Assembly: GCA_900537125.1 (NCBI GenBank)
Contig: UNRJ01000009.1
Location: 124,001 to 188,000, forward strand
Direction: 5' to 3'
Source: Rhodobacteraceae bacterium Alg238-R152
GTDB taxonomy: Bacteria > Pseudomonadota > Alphaproteobacteria > Rhodobacterales > Rhodobacteraceae
DNA length: 64,000 nucleotides
In this document: piece after piece, positions 18,435 to 28,359 of the stretch
Numbering within the stretch: position 1 is the stretch's first letter
Layout: each line of letters begins with the position of its first letter
Notes under the pieces: model-generated
The model's database searches: none
What the model saw: the letters and a program-made list of their open reading frames with translations, nothing else
What the model was told of the DNA's origin: nothing
Made by a program: the position numbers and the translations under genes

Positions 18435-19556
18435 GTGTCCATTTTTAAAGAATACAACATAGGCATCGGTCGAAAAGCTCTCCGAGAACTGCTGCGCGTC
18501 AAACGGGATATCTCCGGGGTGTTTGACAAAGCCAGGTTCCGGTTGATTCAAAATCGCTACGACAAACAATGGCCTGCTCAGATCGCACTCTCTGCTGGGA
18601 CCCCGATCAAAGGCAATAAATTCGCAATTTTTGTGCTTTTCCAACCTCATGGCGTGCGCGCCAGTACCTTTGAAACCTGCGCTCACTTAACTCGAAGCGG
18701 CTTCAATGTACTGGTGGTGTCCAATTGCCCGCTATCTCAATCTGACCGCAGCAAGCTGGCACGGCACACCTATCAAATCTGCGAACGCCCCAACTACGGC
18801 TATGACGCTGGCGCCTACAGAGATGGTGTGAAGTTGCTTCAGTCCTCAAAACTGTCTCCATCCCATGTGGTGCTGCTAAACGACAGCATTTGGTTCCCAC
18901 TTTCCGCGACAAACGACACGCTGTCGCGCCTGGAAGACGCCGATAGCCGCTTTGGCGGGCTGGTTCGGAAGACCAAACAAAAAGAAGACAAGAAGGCCGG
19001 ACATGAGACACCTGGATTTATCGAAGCTTATTTCTATCACGCCACATTGACTACAAATGAGGCCCGTCAGCACTATTATCGCGCGTGGGAAACCCTGCCC
19101 TTGACGGTGGATCGTACCGGGCTCCGGGAGGGGCGCATTTCGCAAGCCCACACCAAGTCCAAGATCGACATGACAGCGCTGGCCTCCCGCACAGCTTTCA
19201 TGGATGGCGTCTCGGCGATGTCTGACGAAGACCTGCGTACTGTTCTGAAATACGGCGCATACCCTGTTCCAGAACTGCACCACGCTGGCGAAGCCCTGCT
19301 TGCTGCACCACCCAGCGGACAGTGGCGGCAGCAGGCCTTGCAGCACATCGAAAAAACCGTATCACGCTATCCGTTTTATGGCGCCTTCATCTATGCATCC
19401 GAGACGCTCTTTCAGCTTGGCTTTGTCAAAAGAACTCGTACCGATTTGTTTGATGAAACCCGCCGCGCCTATCTACGTGCGGTTCAGGCAGGCGACTTGC
19501 CATCTCCATCCGCCACCGTCCTTACGGAAATTGAAGCGCTCGTCGCGTCTCAATAA
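18435..19556 (+). CDS. rhamnan synthesis F (RgpF-like) family protein
   Basis: A 373-residue protein. It has the pattern of rhamnan synthesis protein F: FVLFQPHGVRAST, an NYGYDAGAYRDGV segment, and VVLLNDSIWFP, which place it with proteins used in cell-surface polysaccharide assembly, probably as a glycosyltransferase-like enzyme. There is no signal peptide or membrane segment, so it is cytosolic. It is a single gene, not in a polysaccharide cluster here. The 5' region holds a candidate structured RNA and a terminator. Confidence 0.75.
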   Translation: MSIFKEYNIGIGRKALRELLRVKRDISGVFDKARFRLIQNRYDKQWPAQIALSAGTPIKGNKFAIFVLFQPHGVRASTFETCAHLTRSGFNVLVVSNCPLSQSDRSKLARHTYQICERPNYGYDAGAYRDGVKLLQSSKLSPSHVVLLNDSIWFPLSATNDTLSRLEDADSRFGGLVRKTKQKEDKKAGHETPGFIEAYFYHATLTTNEARQHYYRAWETLPLTVDRTGLREGRISQAHTKSKIDMTALASRTAFMDGVSAMSDEDLRTVLKYGAYPVPELHHAGEALLAAPPSGQWRQQALQHIEKTVSRYPFYGAFIYASETLFQLGFVKRTRTDLFDETRRAYLRAVQAGDLPSPSATVLTEIEALVASQ

Positions 19557-19599
19557 CCCGCCTGCCCGTTTCATTTCGGCCAAGTCGCTTTGCAAATAA

Positions 19600-19629
19600 A
19601 AACACGCGCCAACCTCTTGGCGCGTGTTT
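19600..19629. terminator. bidirectional terminator
   Basis: A 13-bp perfect stem AAACACGCGCCAA/TTGGCGCGTGTTT with a CCTC loop between the convergent ends of the rhamnan F gene and lon. T-runs occur on both sides. Confidence 0.85.
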
Positions 19630-19655
19630 CCCACTCATTTCTCAAAGACTAGGGA

Positions 19656-22058
19656 TCAGTGCGCAGTTGCACCAGCCCCCTCTTCTTTCTTGAGCTTGGC
19701 CGCTGCCGCCTCTTCGGCTGCCTCGTCCCACTCAATCGCTTCAGGCTCTTCGATCAACGCCAGCTTCAGAACCTCAGACACATGTTTCACAGGGATGATT
19801 TCCAGCCCGTCTTTCACATTGTCTGGGATCTCTGCGAGATCTTTCTCATTTTCCTCTGGGATCAGCACCGTTTTGATGCCGCCCCGCAGTGCCGCGAGCA
19901 GTTTCTCTTTCAGACCACCAATTGGCATCGCATTGCCGCGCAAGGAGACCTCACCAGTCATTGCGATGTCTTTGCGTACCGGAATGCCGGTCAGCACAGA
20001 CACAATTGACGTCACCATCGCCAAACCCGCAGACGGGCCATCTTTTGGTGTTGCGCCATCGGGCACGTGTACGTGGATGTCGATCTTGTCAAAGACGGTT
20101 GGCTTCACACCAATTTTCGGGCTGATCGAGCGCACATAAGAAGACGCCGCATCAATCGACTCCTTCATCACGTCGCCCAGCTTACCGGTGGTCTTCATGC
20201 GGCCCTTACCGGGCAGCTTCAAACCTTCAATATGTAGCAGATCACCGCCCACAGAGGTCCACGCCAGGCCGGTGACAACACCCACCTGATTTTCGTCCTC
20301 AGCCAAGCCGTAGCGGAACTTCTTCACGCCCAGGAAATCATCCAGATTCTCTGGTGTAACCGAAACAGCTTCTTCTTCGCCTTTCACAATCTTTGTGACA
20401 GCTTTCCGAGTCAGCTTGGCCAGCTCACGCTCAAGGTTCCGCACGCCCGCTTCACGGGTATAGGTCCGCACAATCTCTTGAAGCGCTTCGTCCGACACCT
20501 CAAACTCGCCCTTTTTCAGACCGTGGTTTTTGACCTGCTTGTCGATCAGGTGCTGACGCGCAATCTCACGCTTCTCGTCCTCGGTGTACCCGGCCAGCGG
20601 AATGATCTCCATCCGATCCAAAAGCGGACCCGGCATGTTGTAAGAGTTCGCTGTGGTCAGGAACATCACATTGGACAGATCGTATTCCACCTCAAGGTAG
20701 TGATCCACAAAGGTGCCGTTCTGCTCAGGGTCCAGAACCTCAAGCATCGCAGACGCCGGATCACCGCGGAAGTCCTGCCCCATCTTGTCGATTTCATCAA
20801 GCAAGATCAGCGGGTTGGTGGTCTTCGCTTTTTTCAGCGCCTGAATGATCTTTCCAGGCATGGAGCCAATGTAAGTCCGGCGGTGGCCACGGATTTCGCT
20901 TTCATCGCGCACGCCACCAAGGCTGATACGAATGAATTCCCGACCGGTGGCTTTGGCCACAGACTTACCGAGCGAGGTTTTACCCACACCTGGAGGGCCC
21001 ACGAGGCACATGATTGGGCCTTTGAGCTTGGACGAGCGCTGCTGCACCGCGAGGTACTCAACAATGCGCTCTTTGACCTTTTCCAGACCATAGTGATCCG
21101 TGTCCAAGACCTCTTGCGCCTTGCCAAGGTCTTTCTTCACACGGCCACGCTTGCCCCATGGAATGGACAGCATCCAATCTAGGTAGTTGCGCACAACGGT
21201 GGCTTCCGCAGACATCGGGCTCATGTTCTTGAGCTTCTTCAGCTCGCCCTCAGCCTTCTCTTTGGCTTCTTTGGACAGCTTGGTCTTACCAATCTTCTCT
21301 TCGAGCTCGGCAATCTCGCCTTCGCCCTCTTCGCCATCGCCAAGTTCCTTCTGAATGGCTTTCATTTGCTCATTCAGATAGTATTCGCGCTGGGTCTTCT
21401 CCATTTGCGATTTTACGCGCGTCTTGATCTTCTTCTCAACTTTCAGCACGCTCATCTCGCCCTGCATCAGGCCATAGACCTTCTCCAGACGCTCGCTCAC
21501 GGACAAGGTTTCCAGAAGCTCTTGCTTCTCGTTCACCTCAATTCCCAAATGCCCGGCAACAAGATCGGCCAGACGCGCAGGCTCACTGGCATCTTCAACC
21601 GCGTTCAACGCTTCTTCGGGGATGTTCTTTTTGACCTTGGCATAGCGCTCAAACTCGTCGCCAACAGAACGCAGTAGCGCTTCAATGGTGGCGGCGTCGC
21701 CCGGCATCTCATCCAAATGCTCAGCACTGGCTTCAAAGAAATCATCGTTTTCCACAAAGTCGGTGATCGTCACGCGGCTTTGACCTTCGACCAACACCTT
21801 CACGGTGCCATCGGGCAACTTCAAAAGTTGCAGCACATTGGCCAATACGCCGGTGCGGTAAATGCCGTCAAAATCTGGATCATCCTCGGCAGGATCAACC
21901 TGACTGGACAGCAGAATTTGCTTGTCATCGGCCATCACCTCTTCAAGCGCGCGGACCGACTTTTCCCGGCCAACAAACAGCGGCACAATCATATGTGGGA
22001 ACACCACAATATCGCGCAGCGGAAGCACAGGATAAGATGTGTTGAGGGGCTCTTGCAT
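19656..22058 (-). CDS. lon: ATP-dependent protease Lon
   Basis: An 800-residue LonA protease that degrades misfolded and regulatory proteins in the cytosol. It has an N-terminal substrate domain, AAA module with Walker A GPPGVGKTSLGKS (about residue 356) and Walker B LILLDEIDKMG, and a protease domain with the catalytic Ser in DGPSAGLAM (about 672) and its Lys partner 43 residues later. The frame extends to a TTG at 22079, but the ATG at 22058 has aagga upstream and gives the usual start. The end is Ala/Glu/Lys-rich. Confidence 0.96.
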   Translation of the reverse strand: MQEPLNTSYPVLPLRDIVVFPHMIVPLFVGREKSVRALEEVMADDKQILLSSQVDPAEDDPDFDGIYRTGVLANVLQLLKLPDGTVKVLVEGQSRVTITDFVENDDFFEASAEHLDEMPGDAATIEALLRSVGDEFERYAKVKKNIPEEALNAVEDASEPARLADLVAGHLGIEVNEKQELLETLSVSERLEKVYGLMQGEMSVLKVEKKIKTRVKSQMEKTQREYYLNEQMKAIQKELGDGEEGEGEIAELEEKIGKTKLSKEAKEKAEGELKKLKNMSPMSAEATVVRNYLDWMLSIPWGKRGRVKKDLGKAQEVLDTDHYGLEKVKERIVEYLAVQQRSSKLKGPIMCLVGPPGVGKTSLGKSVAKATGREFIRISLGGVRDESEIRGHRRTYIGSMPGKIIQALKKAKTTNPLILLDEIDKMGQDFRGDPASAMLEVLDPEQNGTFVDHYLEVEYDLSNVMFLTTANSYNMPGPLLDRMEIIPLAGYTEDEKREIARQHLIDKQVKNHGLKKGEFEVSDEALQEIVRTYTREAGVRNLERELAKLTRKAVTKIVKGEEEAVSVTPENLDDFLGVKKFRYGLAEDENQVGVVTGLAWTSVGGDLLHIEGLKLPGKGRMKTTGKLGDVMKESIDAASSYVRSISPKIGVKPTVFDKIDIHVHVPDGATPKDGPSAGLAMVTSIVSVLTGIPVRKDIAMTGEVSLRGNAMPIGGLKEKLLAALRGGIKTVLIPEENEKDLAEIPDNVKDGLEIIPVKHVSEVLKLALIEEPEAIEWDEAAEEAAAAKLKKEEGAGATAH

Positions 22059-22385
22059 GAGTTTTCCTTGTTCTAGCAAAGCGACGCTGGTCCCATATGT
22101 GGCAACCGTCTGGTCACTTTCCGTTTCCTCGGCTTATTGATTTGGGGTGCCTCGTCCCCGCTTTCAACGGCGTTTTGTTGGTTGGACCACACAATGCCTT
22201 TACAGAAGGTGAGGAACAAGGCGGGAAACGGTCAACAAGGCAAATTAATTTGCCTGAATGCTTGGGTTCAGGGCGTGGCACGGCAGATGTTCAACTGGAG
22301 CGGAAACACCGCGCTACCAAGCACCTCCTAGCCCACCAATGTGAGCCGTACGCAAATCCGTGACTCAAAAGCGCCCTGCCGGCCA
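22059..22385. other. lon promoter region with 18-bp palindrome
   Basis: A gap of 327 bases that must hold the lon promoter on the minus strand. The perfect palindrome AGGCAAATTAATTTGCCT (22238-22255) may be an operator. I could not identify a convincing heat-shock promoter by eye. Confidence 0.5.
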
Positions 22386-22934
22386 TCACTCCGCAGGACG
22401 CAACAACACCGTTTCGGTCATGAAAAGCACTGTCTCGTCGTTCTTGAGGGTCAGCTCAGAAATCTCAAGCACCCGATCGTCGAAATACGGCACCAAGGTG
22501 ATGGTGCCAAACACGGTGATCCCACCTTCATATTCTGGCAGGTCAATTTGTAACTGTGGCAACCCCATCGGCCCACATTGCGTGTCGCTCAACAGATCCG
22601 CCAAATCCGCACGTTCGGTGGTGTCGAGCACGTCATCCACCCGATCCACGTCATAGGGTTTTGGCGCTGCCCATGTCAGTGCAACCGCGTCCCCCATAAG
22701 GCTGTCCACAAAACCAGAAGAGAACAGCCCCTCTGCGCTGATCTCTGTCGCAAACTTCCGTGCTGGCCGCACAAAAGACATTGTGCTGCCCTCCACCGAC
22801 GTGCTGCCGTCGCGCACCCAGTTGCCCGCTAACTGCTCATACACCGCGACCGGATCCGTAACCCCGCAAAATCCATCGGCCATCACAGCCACAGGCGTCA
22901 ATACGGCCACTGCCGCCATCAAAATCCGTTTCAT
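22386..22934 (-). CDS. exported hypothetical protein
   Basis: A 182-residue protein of unknown function with a signal peptide (MKRILMAAVAV hydrophobic core, cleavage after Val-Met-Ala). The mature part has two Cys (Phe-Cys-Gly-Val-Thr and Gln-Cys-Gly-Pro-Met), which may form a disulfide, and a beta-rich C-terminal half. ATG 22934 has gagga upstream; an in-frame GTG at 22949 overlaps the tgt stop. It lies 11 bp after tgt on the same strand, so it is probably co-transcribed. Confidence 0.7.
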   Translation of the reverse strand: MKRILMAAVAVLTPVAVMADGFCGVTDPVAVYEQLAGNWVRDGSTSVEGSTMSFVRPARKFATEISAEGLFSSGFVDSLMGDAVALTWAAPKPYDVDRVDDVLDTTERADLADLLSDTQCGPMGLPQLQIDLPEYEGGITVFGTITLVPYFDDRVLEISELTLKNDETVLFMTETVLLRPAE

Positions 22935-22945
22935 CAGGACATTCC

Positions 22946-24076
22946 TCACAGCGGCTCAATATCGCCCTGCGCCCGCTGCGCATGAAAATCAGCCTCCCAG
23001 GCCGCAAACGTGCCCGCCGCAATCGCATCCCGCATACCCTGCATGATCTCTTGGAAGTAATGCAGGTTATGCCAGGTCAACAGCATGCCGGAAATCATCT
23101 CATTGCTGCGGAATACATGGTGCAGATAAGCGCGAGAGTAATTCGAACACGCCGGACAGCCACAAGCCTCATCCAACGGACGTGGATCATCCGCATGGCG
23201 CGCGTTTTTGATGTTCACGACACCATGACGGGTGAATACCTGCCCCGTTCGACCAGACCTGGACGGCAACACACAATCCATCATGTCGATGCCTCGCTTC
23301 ACCGCACCAACAATGTCATCCGGTTTGCCCACGCCCATCAGATAGCGTGGCTTGTCCACCGGCAACATGTCCGGCGCATAGTCCAGACAGCCAAACATCT
23401 TCTCTTGGCCTTCTCCAACGGCCAGACCACCCACGGCATACCCCTCAAAGCCAATCTCTTTCAGCGCCTCGGCACTCTCCTCACGGAAGTCCTGCTCCAG
23501 TCCCCCCTGCTGAATACCAAACAGCGCATGTCCTGGGCGATCTCCAAACGCATCGCGCGAGCGGTGCGCCCAGCGCATCGACAACCGCATGCTTTCCGCA
23601 ATCCGATCCCGATCCGCAGGAAGCGCCGGGCATTCGTCAAAACACATGACAATATCACTGCCCAATAGCTTCTGGATCTCCATGGACCGCTCCGGCGTCA
23701 GCGAGTGTTTGGAGCCATCAATGTGGCTCTTAAACGTCACGCCTTTTTCCGTCAGCTTGCGCAGCTCTGCGAGGCTCATCACCTGAAACCCGCCGCTGTC
23801 CGTCAGAATAGGTCGGTCCCAATTCATGAACTTGTGCAACCCGCCCAGCCGGTCAATCCGCTCGGCTGTAGGACGCAGCATCAAGTGGTAGGTGTTGCCC
23901 AACAGAATGTCCGCACCGGTCGCGCGCACACTCTCCGGCATCATCGCTTTCACGGTGGCCGCGGTGCCCACCGGCATAAACGCAGGCGTGCGAATGTCAC
24001 CGCGCGGTGTGTTGATCACCCCGGTGCGGGCTTTGCCATCGGTGGCGTTGAGCGAAAACGAGAACTTTTCAGACAT
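22946..24076 (-). CDS. tgt: tRNA-guanine transglycosylase
   Basis: A 376-residue enzyme that exchanges guanine-34 for preQ1 in tRNAs with GUN anticodons, a step of queuosine formation. It has the TIM barrel with [13 protein letters not shown] (catalytic-region Asp), nucleophile region GGLAVGEG and [14 protein letters not shown], and the Zn site [16 protein letters not shown] (about residues 300-318). Length is standard. It is divergent from the SPFH gene. No other queuosine genes are in the window. Confidence 0.96.
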   Translation of the reverse strand: MSEKFSFSLNATDGKARTGVINTPRGDIRTPAFMPVGTAATVKAMMPESVRATGADILLGNTYHLMLRPTAERIDRLGGLHKFMNWDRPILTDSGGFQVMSLAELRKLTEKGVTFKSHIDGSKHSLTPERSMEIQKLLGSDIVMCFDECPALPADRDRIAESMRLSMRWAHRSRDAFGDRPGHALFGIQQGGLEQDFREESAEALKEIGFEGYAVGGLAVGEGQEKMFGCLDYAPDMLPVDKPRYLMGVGKPDDIVGAVKRGIDMMDCVLPSRSGRTGQVFTRHGVVNIKNARHADDPRPLDEACGCPACSNYSRAYLHHVFRSNEMISGMLLTWHNLHYFQEIMQGMRDAIAAGTFAAWEADFHAQRAQGDIEPL

Positions 24077-24206
24077 CTGAGACCTTCATCGGGGAGTTTG
24101 CGCAAAATTTCCCCCTCCTTACGCCGAACAATGTAACTTGTAAAACACGCCCCTGTGACCATATTCCAACCCATAGATAACAAACACTTTCTGGGGAGAG
24201 AGCATA

Positions 24207-25091
24207 ATGAGCGAAGACCTGATCTTCTCGCTACTATCCGAAAACATCGTAATCCTGCTGGCGGCGGTGTTCCTAATTGTTGTGGTTCTGAAAGGCGTGC
24301 GCATCGTGCCGCAATCAGAAAAACACGTGGTGGAGCGCTTTGGTCGCCTGCATTCGGTGCTTGGGCCTGGCATCAACTTTGTGGTGCCGTTTCTGGATGT
24401 TGTGCGCCACCAGATCTCCATTCTGGAGCGTCAGCTGCCCAACGCCACCCAAGACGCCATCACCAAAGACAACGTGCTGGTGCAGATCGACACCTCCGTC
24501 TTCTACCGCATTCTGGAGCCGGAAAAGACCGTTTACCGCATCCGTGACGTGGACGGCGCGATCTCAACCACCGTGGCCGGTATTGTGCGCGCCAACATTG
24601 GTAAAATGGACCTCGATGAGGTGCAGTCCAACCGGGCCAGCCTGATCGATTCCATTCAACAAAGCGTTGAAACCGCCGTGGACGACTGGGGCATCGAAGT
24701 GACCCGCGCCGAAATCCTCGATGTGAACCTAGACCAAGCCACCCGCGACGCCATGTTGCAGCAATTGAACGCCGAACGCGCCCGCCGCGCCCAGGTGACC
24801 GAAGCGGAAGGCACCAAACGTGCTGTGGAACTGCAAGCCGACGCAGAACTCTACGCCGCTGAGCAAATCGCCAAAGCCCGCCGGATCAGCGCGGACGCCG
24901 AAGCCTACGCCACCGAAGTGGTTGCCAAAGCCATCAAAGAAAACGGCATTGAAGCGGCGCAATACCAAGTGGCCCTGAAACAGGTCGAAGCCCTCAACGC
25001 ACTTGGCAACGGCGACGGCAAACAAACCATTGTTCTGCCCGCCGCGGCGCTCGAGGCCTTTGGTGACGCCTTCAAACTGTTGAAAGGGTAA
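24207..25091 (+). CDS. SPFH/band 7 membrane protein (QmcA-like)
   Basis: A 294-residue protein with one N-terminal membrane helix (residues 9-30) followed by a band 7/SPFH domain (VPQSEKHVVERFGR, VLGPGINFVVPF) and a long Ala/Glu-rich coiled coil. It assembles large membrane-microdomain complexes; in E. coli QmcA is linked to FtsH. It starts with ggggaga upstream. The stop is 3 bp before the NfeD-type gene, the classic partner. Confidence 0.92.
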   Translation: MSEDLIFSLLSENIVILLAAVFLIVVVLKGVRIVPQSEKHVVERFGRLHSVLGPGINFVVPFLDVVRHQISILERQLPNATQDAITKDNVLVQIDTSVFYRILEPEKTVYRIRDVDGAISTTVAGIVRANIGKMDLDEVQSNRASLIDSIQQSVETAVDDWGIEVTRAEILDVNLDQATRDAMLQQLNAERARRAQVTEAEGTKRAVELQADAELYAAEQIAKARRISADAEAYATEVVAKAIKENGIEAAQYQVALKQVEALNALGNGDGKQTIVLPAAALEAFGDAFKLLKG

Positions 25092-25094
25092 GCG

Positions 25095-25370
25095 ATGACA
25101 GACCTTCTGACAATTTGGTGGGTCTGGCTTGCCGCCGCATTGGTGCTGGCCATCCTCGAAGTGCTGGCACCGGGCTTCATCTTCCTCGGTTTCGCCATTG
25201 GCGCAGCCTTGGTTGGGGTTGCCCTACTTGGCCCACTACAACTCCTGTCGGTCCCAATGGTCCTTCTTGTGTTTGCCGCCCTGAGCCTAATTTCCTGGCT
25301 GGCCCTGCGCCGCGTGTTTGCCCTTCCAAAAGGGCAAGTCAAAACCTTCAACCACGACATCAACGACTGA
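25095..25370 (+). CDS. NfeD-family membrane protein
   Basis: A 91-residue protein with two or three membrane helices (about residues 9-30, 35-50, 55-72) and a short cytosolic tail. It resembles short NfeD proteins without the C-terminal OB domain or with a very reduced one. The SPFH-NfeD gene pair is a well-known two-gene operon; the products probably act together in the membrane. Confidence 0.85.
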   Translation: MTDLLTIWWVWLAAALVLAILEVLAPGFIFLGFAIGAALVGVALLGPLQLLSVPMVLLVFAALSLISWLALRRVFALPKGQVKTFNHDIND

Positions 25371-25555
25371 GCCACACCAGTGGCCCTCCCGCCTCCGCGC
25401 CGACGCAGCAAAGCCGCGTGCGCGGGGGTGGGCATGGCTCAGCTCACGCTGAGCCTGAGGCGTGTCCACGCGCGACACTTGCCCCCAAAGTTGTGACACT
25501 TTGCAAGATCCGCTAGGCTGTTGGCATTGAACACAGTCCATTTCAGTGGGGTCTT
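25371..25555. repeat. REP-like hairpin region
   Basis: The gap after the NfeD gene has a perfect 8-bp hairpin GGCTCAGC-TCAC-GCTGAGCC (25436-25455). Read on the minus strand, a GGCTCA...TGAGCC hairpin followed by GCCCACCCCCGCG resembles the composite repeats at 33368-33449 and 51509-51640. It may be a shorter relative. Confidence 0.4.
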
Positions 25556-27343
25556 ATGCCACATTCAGACGACCAACTTATCGCCCGTATCAATGCGCTT
25601 ACTCAGAACGCCCGCAGCACGTGGTTCGCGCTGCTCTCGGTCCTGCTGTTTGTCGGCATCACGCTTATGGGGGTGGAGCACATCGACTTCTACGGCGTCG
25701 ACCGCGCCACACAGCTGCCACTGATCAACGTATCGGTACCGACGCCCCTGTTCTTCTACGCCGCGCCTCTGCTGACCACAGCCGTGTTCTGCTACTTCCA
25801 CCTCTATCTGATCCGCCTATGGGACGCGCTAGGCGCAGCGTCTCCCAGGGTGAACCGAGAGCGTCTGGGCGATGCGGTTGCCCCTTGGCTGATCACTGAC
25901 GCGGCACTATTCGTCCGCCGGTTGCGACGCGAAGACCTCTGCGCTTCTCCTCGCACGATGGAAGGCGCCTCGATGGTTCTCAATGCGTTGTTGGCTTGGG
26001 TCGGCGGCTGGTTCGTTTTGGCTTGGATTGGATATAAGTCACTACCTGCGCGCGAATTTGAAATGACAGCCATCGCCTCCTTGTCACTTGTTGCCGCCGT
26101 CTTTGCCGGAATATCCAGTCTTGTGATGGCCTGGCAGCGCATGGGGGCCTCCGCACCGGAAGACCAGATTTGGTTTTGGTCCTTTCCTGCAAAAGCGTTG
26201 GCACTCTTAGTCTTCGTGCTAGTTTCACTCGGCGTCGCTTTCTTAAAAACCGATGTCCCAGATTGGTATGACAAATTGCCCTTCTTGGCCCGACTTCAAA
26301 TGACTGACCCATATCTATATATTCCAGAAATGGACTTGGTTTCCGAGGATTTGGTCAGCCCCCCAACAACTTGGAAAAGTCATCGCCTTGCTCTCGCCGA
26401 ACTGGAAGATACTGAGTGTACTGTTGGCTCCAATGACCGCTGTCCCGAGGAGGCTAACTGGTATACGGCGATCTCCCACCTGCGCATTGCCAGAACAGCT
26501 GAAATCCGAACCTTTGAGAAAGCAACCGTTTCGGACTTGGATCCCGCAGAACTGACAAAAAAATCGCCCTCTCAATTGCGAAAAGAACTAAAACACGGTG
26601 TGGACCTTTCCAAAACCGACCTTCGAGCAGCCAAACTGACTGGGCTGAATTTAGCTGGAGCGCGATTTATCAAATCAAAGCTCAACCACGCTGATTTGGA
26701 GGCTGCACTACCATTTCTCGGCAATCTGGAAGGCGCTACACTGGACTATGCAAACTTGGCATACGCCATATTTTTCGGTGCAAACTTAAAGGGCGCAAGT
26801 TTGCGTGGCATCTACGCTTGGGAAACCAATTTTGTTGGGGCCATTTTTGTAGGTTCACAAATTTCCGACGGATTGTTTTTCGGAGCGAACCTGCGATCCG
26901 CCAGGCTTTGGTCTTCAAGAGTCGAGGTTTCGCTTTTGTCCGGTTCAAAATTCAAACCCACGGATTTTGCCAATAGTTCGTTGATAAAGACAAGCTTCCA
27001 TGGCACAGCTTTTCACCGGGTTTCTTTCGAACAAACTTCTTTTGAGTTCACAGACTTGAGCCATTCGTTTGGATATGCACACGAAGATCAATTAGACCAA
27101 CTGTTCCCTTCTGGCAAAGTTCCTTGCCAGTGGATCACTGGAATTGAACCTCCGTCGGATAGGGAATTCTTTTCTCGATGGCGAGGGTGGTTGGAAGCAT
27201 ATCCGAAAGACAGCGATCGCTTCAAATTCAAGCCAAGTAGTTGGCAACGCGTCGCTCCGATCAAATGGCATAGCCTGCCGCCGACTTCCCCTGCAAAAGG
27301 GTGCATTTGGACCAAACCACTGAGCGCCCATTACTCCCCGTGA
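25556..27343 (+). CDS. membrane protein with pentapeptide repeats
   Basis: A 595-residue protein. The N-terminal half has four or five hydrophobic segments (about residues 22-45, 60-80, 145-165, 172-195, 218-235). The C-terminal half (about 345-500) has pentapeptide repeats of the A(D/N)LxX type (LRAAKLTGLNLAGARFIKSK, LDYANLAYAIFFGANL), which form a right-handed beta-helix. The part from about 26.3 kb onward is visibly lower in GC than the first part. Function unknown; the layout suggests a membrane-tethered beta-helix on the cytosolic side. Confidence 0.8.
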   Translation: MPHSDDQLIARINALTQNARSTWFALLSVLLFVGITLMGVEHIDFYGVDRATQLPLINVSVPTPLFFYAAPLLTTAVFCYFHLYLIRLWDALGAASPRVNRERLGDAVAPWLITDAALFVRRLRREDLCASPRTMEGASMVLNALLAWVGGWFVLAWIGYKSLPAREFEMTAIASLSLVAAVFAGISSLVMAWQRMGASAPEDQIWFWSFPAKALALLVFVLVSLGVAFLKTDVPDWYDKLPFLARLQMTDPYLYIPEMDLVSEDLVSPPTTWKSHRLALAELEDTECTVGSNDRCPEEANWYTAISHLRIARTAEIRTFEKATVSDLDPAELTKKSPSQLRKELKHGVDLSKTDLRAAKLTGLNLAGARFIKSKLNHADLEAALPFLGNLEGATLDYANLAYAIFFGANLKGASLRGIYAWETNFVGAIFVGSQISDGLFFGANLRSARLWSSRVEVSLLSGSKFKPTDFANSSLIKTSFHGTAFHRVSFEQTSFEFTDLSHSFGYAHEDQLDQLFPSGKVPCQWITGIEPPSDREFFSRWRGWLEAYPKDSDRFKFKPSSWQRVAPIKWHSLPPTSPAKGCIWTKPLSAHYSP

Positions 27344-27364
27344 TAACTGACGGCCCCCAAAATC

Positions 27365-27408
27365 CCACCTCCGCAAAACAGCCGCGATACAGAGGCTATA
27401 CCGATGCG
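27365..27408. repeat. 11-bp-unit intergenic repeat, copy B
   Basis: Units CCACCTCCGCA, AAACAGCCGCG, ATACAGAGGCT, ATACCGATGCG, in the same order as copy A at 5380-5423. It lies 22 bp after the pentapeptide membrane protein gene and about 80 bp before the DUF59 gene. Confidence 0.75.
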
Positions 27409-27489
27409 CCAATTTCGCTCACCTCCCCCTCTGGACGCCGCTTGCAAGTTTTCCTATATGAAAAGCTCAGGTTTATGGCAGGACAGAAT

Positions 27490-27864
27490 ATGACACAGGC
27501 CCCCGATCCAAGTTCCGATCCCGTTGAAGGCACCCCGCTGATCGCGCCTTCGAGCGTGGATCACCCATTGCACGAGCAACTCGTTGAGGCCTGCCGCAGC
27601 GTCTACGATCCGGAAATTCCGGTCAACATCTATGACCTTGGCCTGATCTACACCATCGCGATCTCAGCCGAGAACGACGTGAACGTGACCATGAGTCTAA
27701 CCGCACCAGGTTGCCCTGTGGCTGGCGAAATGCCAGGCTGGGTGCAAGAGGCCATTGCCGGTGTTGGCGGTGTGCGCACTGTGGAAGTCGCGTTGGTATG
27801 GCAGCCCCCATGGGGCATGGAAATGATGAGCGACGAAGCCCGCCTTGAACTGGGCTTCATGTAA
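27490..27864 (+). CDS. DUF59/MIP18 family protein (SufT-like)
   Basis: A 124-residue protein with the MIP18/DUF59 domain (VEACRSVYDPEIPVNIYDLG, LTAPGCPVAGEMPGW), as in SufT and PaaD, which act in Fe-S cluster assembly on target proteins. The Cys in APGCP is the conserved functional residue. ATG 27490 is chosen for aggacag upstream; ATG 27475 is possible. It lies 28 bp before an A-type Fe-S carrier gene, which supports a Fe-S role. Confidence 0.88.
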   Translation: MTQAPDPSSDPVEGTPLIAPSSVDHPLHEQLVEACRSVYDPEIPVNIYDLGLIYTIAISAENDVNVTMSLTAPGCPVAGEMPGWVQEAIAGVGGVRTVEVALVWQPPWGMEMMSDEARLELGFM

Positions 27865-27892
27865 CCTTTCAATAGGTTAGAAAGGAAAGTCG

Positions 27893-28291
27893 ATGTTTGG
27901 CATTCCCGGAAAACAAGCCCTGACCATGACGCCCGCGGCGATCAAGCAGATCGCCCGGCTAATGGACAAAGAAGGCCACGCTGGCTTGCGCATCGGCGTG
28001 AAAAAAGGCGGCTGCGCGGGCATGGAATACACCATGGACTACGTCACCGACCGTGATCCGCATGACGAGATTGTCGAAAAAGGCGGCGCTGTGGTGATGA
28101 TTGCACCGATGGCGCAGATGTTCCTGTTTGGCACGGAGATTGACTACGAGGTCTCGCTTTTGGAAAGCGGCTTCAAGTTCAACAACCCCAATGTGGCCGA
28201 TGCTTGCGGCTGCGGCGAATCTATCAAATTCAAAGATATGGACGAGCTTGCGGAGCAGGTTGCCGCCAATGGTGCGCCAAAATTGACCTGA
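27893..28291 (+). CDS. A-type Fe-S cluster carrier (SufA/ErpA-like)
   Basis: A 132-residue HesB/IscA-type protein with the three conserved Cys: KKGGCAGMEY and ADACGCGES. These ligate a transient Fe-S cluster passed to apo-enzymes. It starts with aggaaag upstream. It is slightly longer at the C-terminus than typical A-type carriers. It follows the DUF59 gene in one operon; the rest of a suf operon is not in the window. Confidence 0.9.
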   Translation: MFGIPGKQALTMTPAAIKQIARLMDKEGHAGLRIGVKKGGCAGMEYTMDYVTDRDPHDEIVEKGGAVVMIAPMAQMFLFGTEIDYEVSLLESGFKFNNPNVADACGCGESIKFKDMDELAEQVAANGAPKLT

Positions 28292-28359
28292 CGGCCTTGA
28301 CCTAGGCCGCCGCCGCCCGCATGACTTGCGCAACCACGCGATTTTGAAAAGGGCAATTC

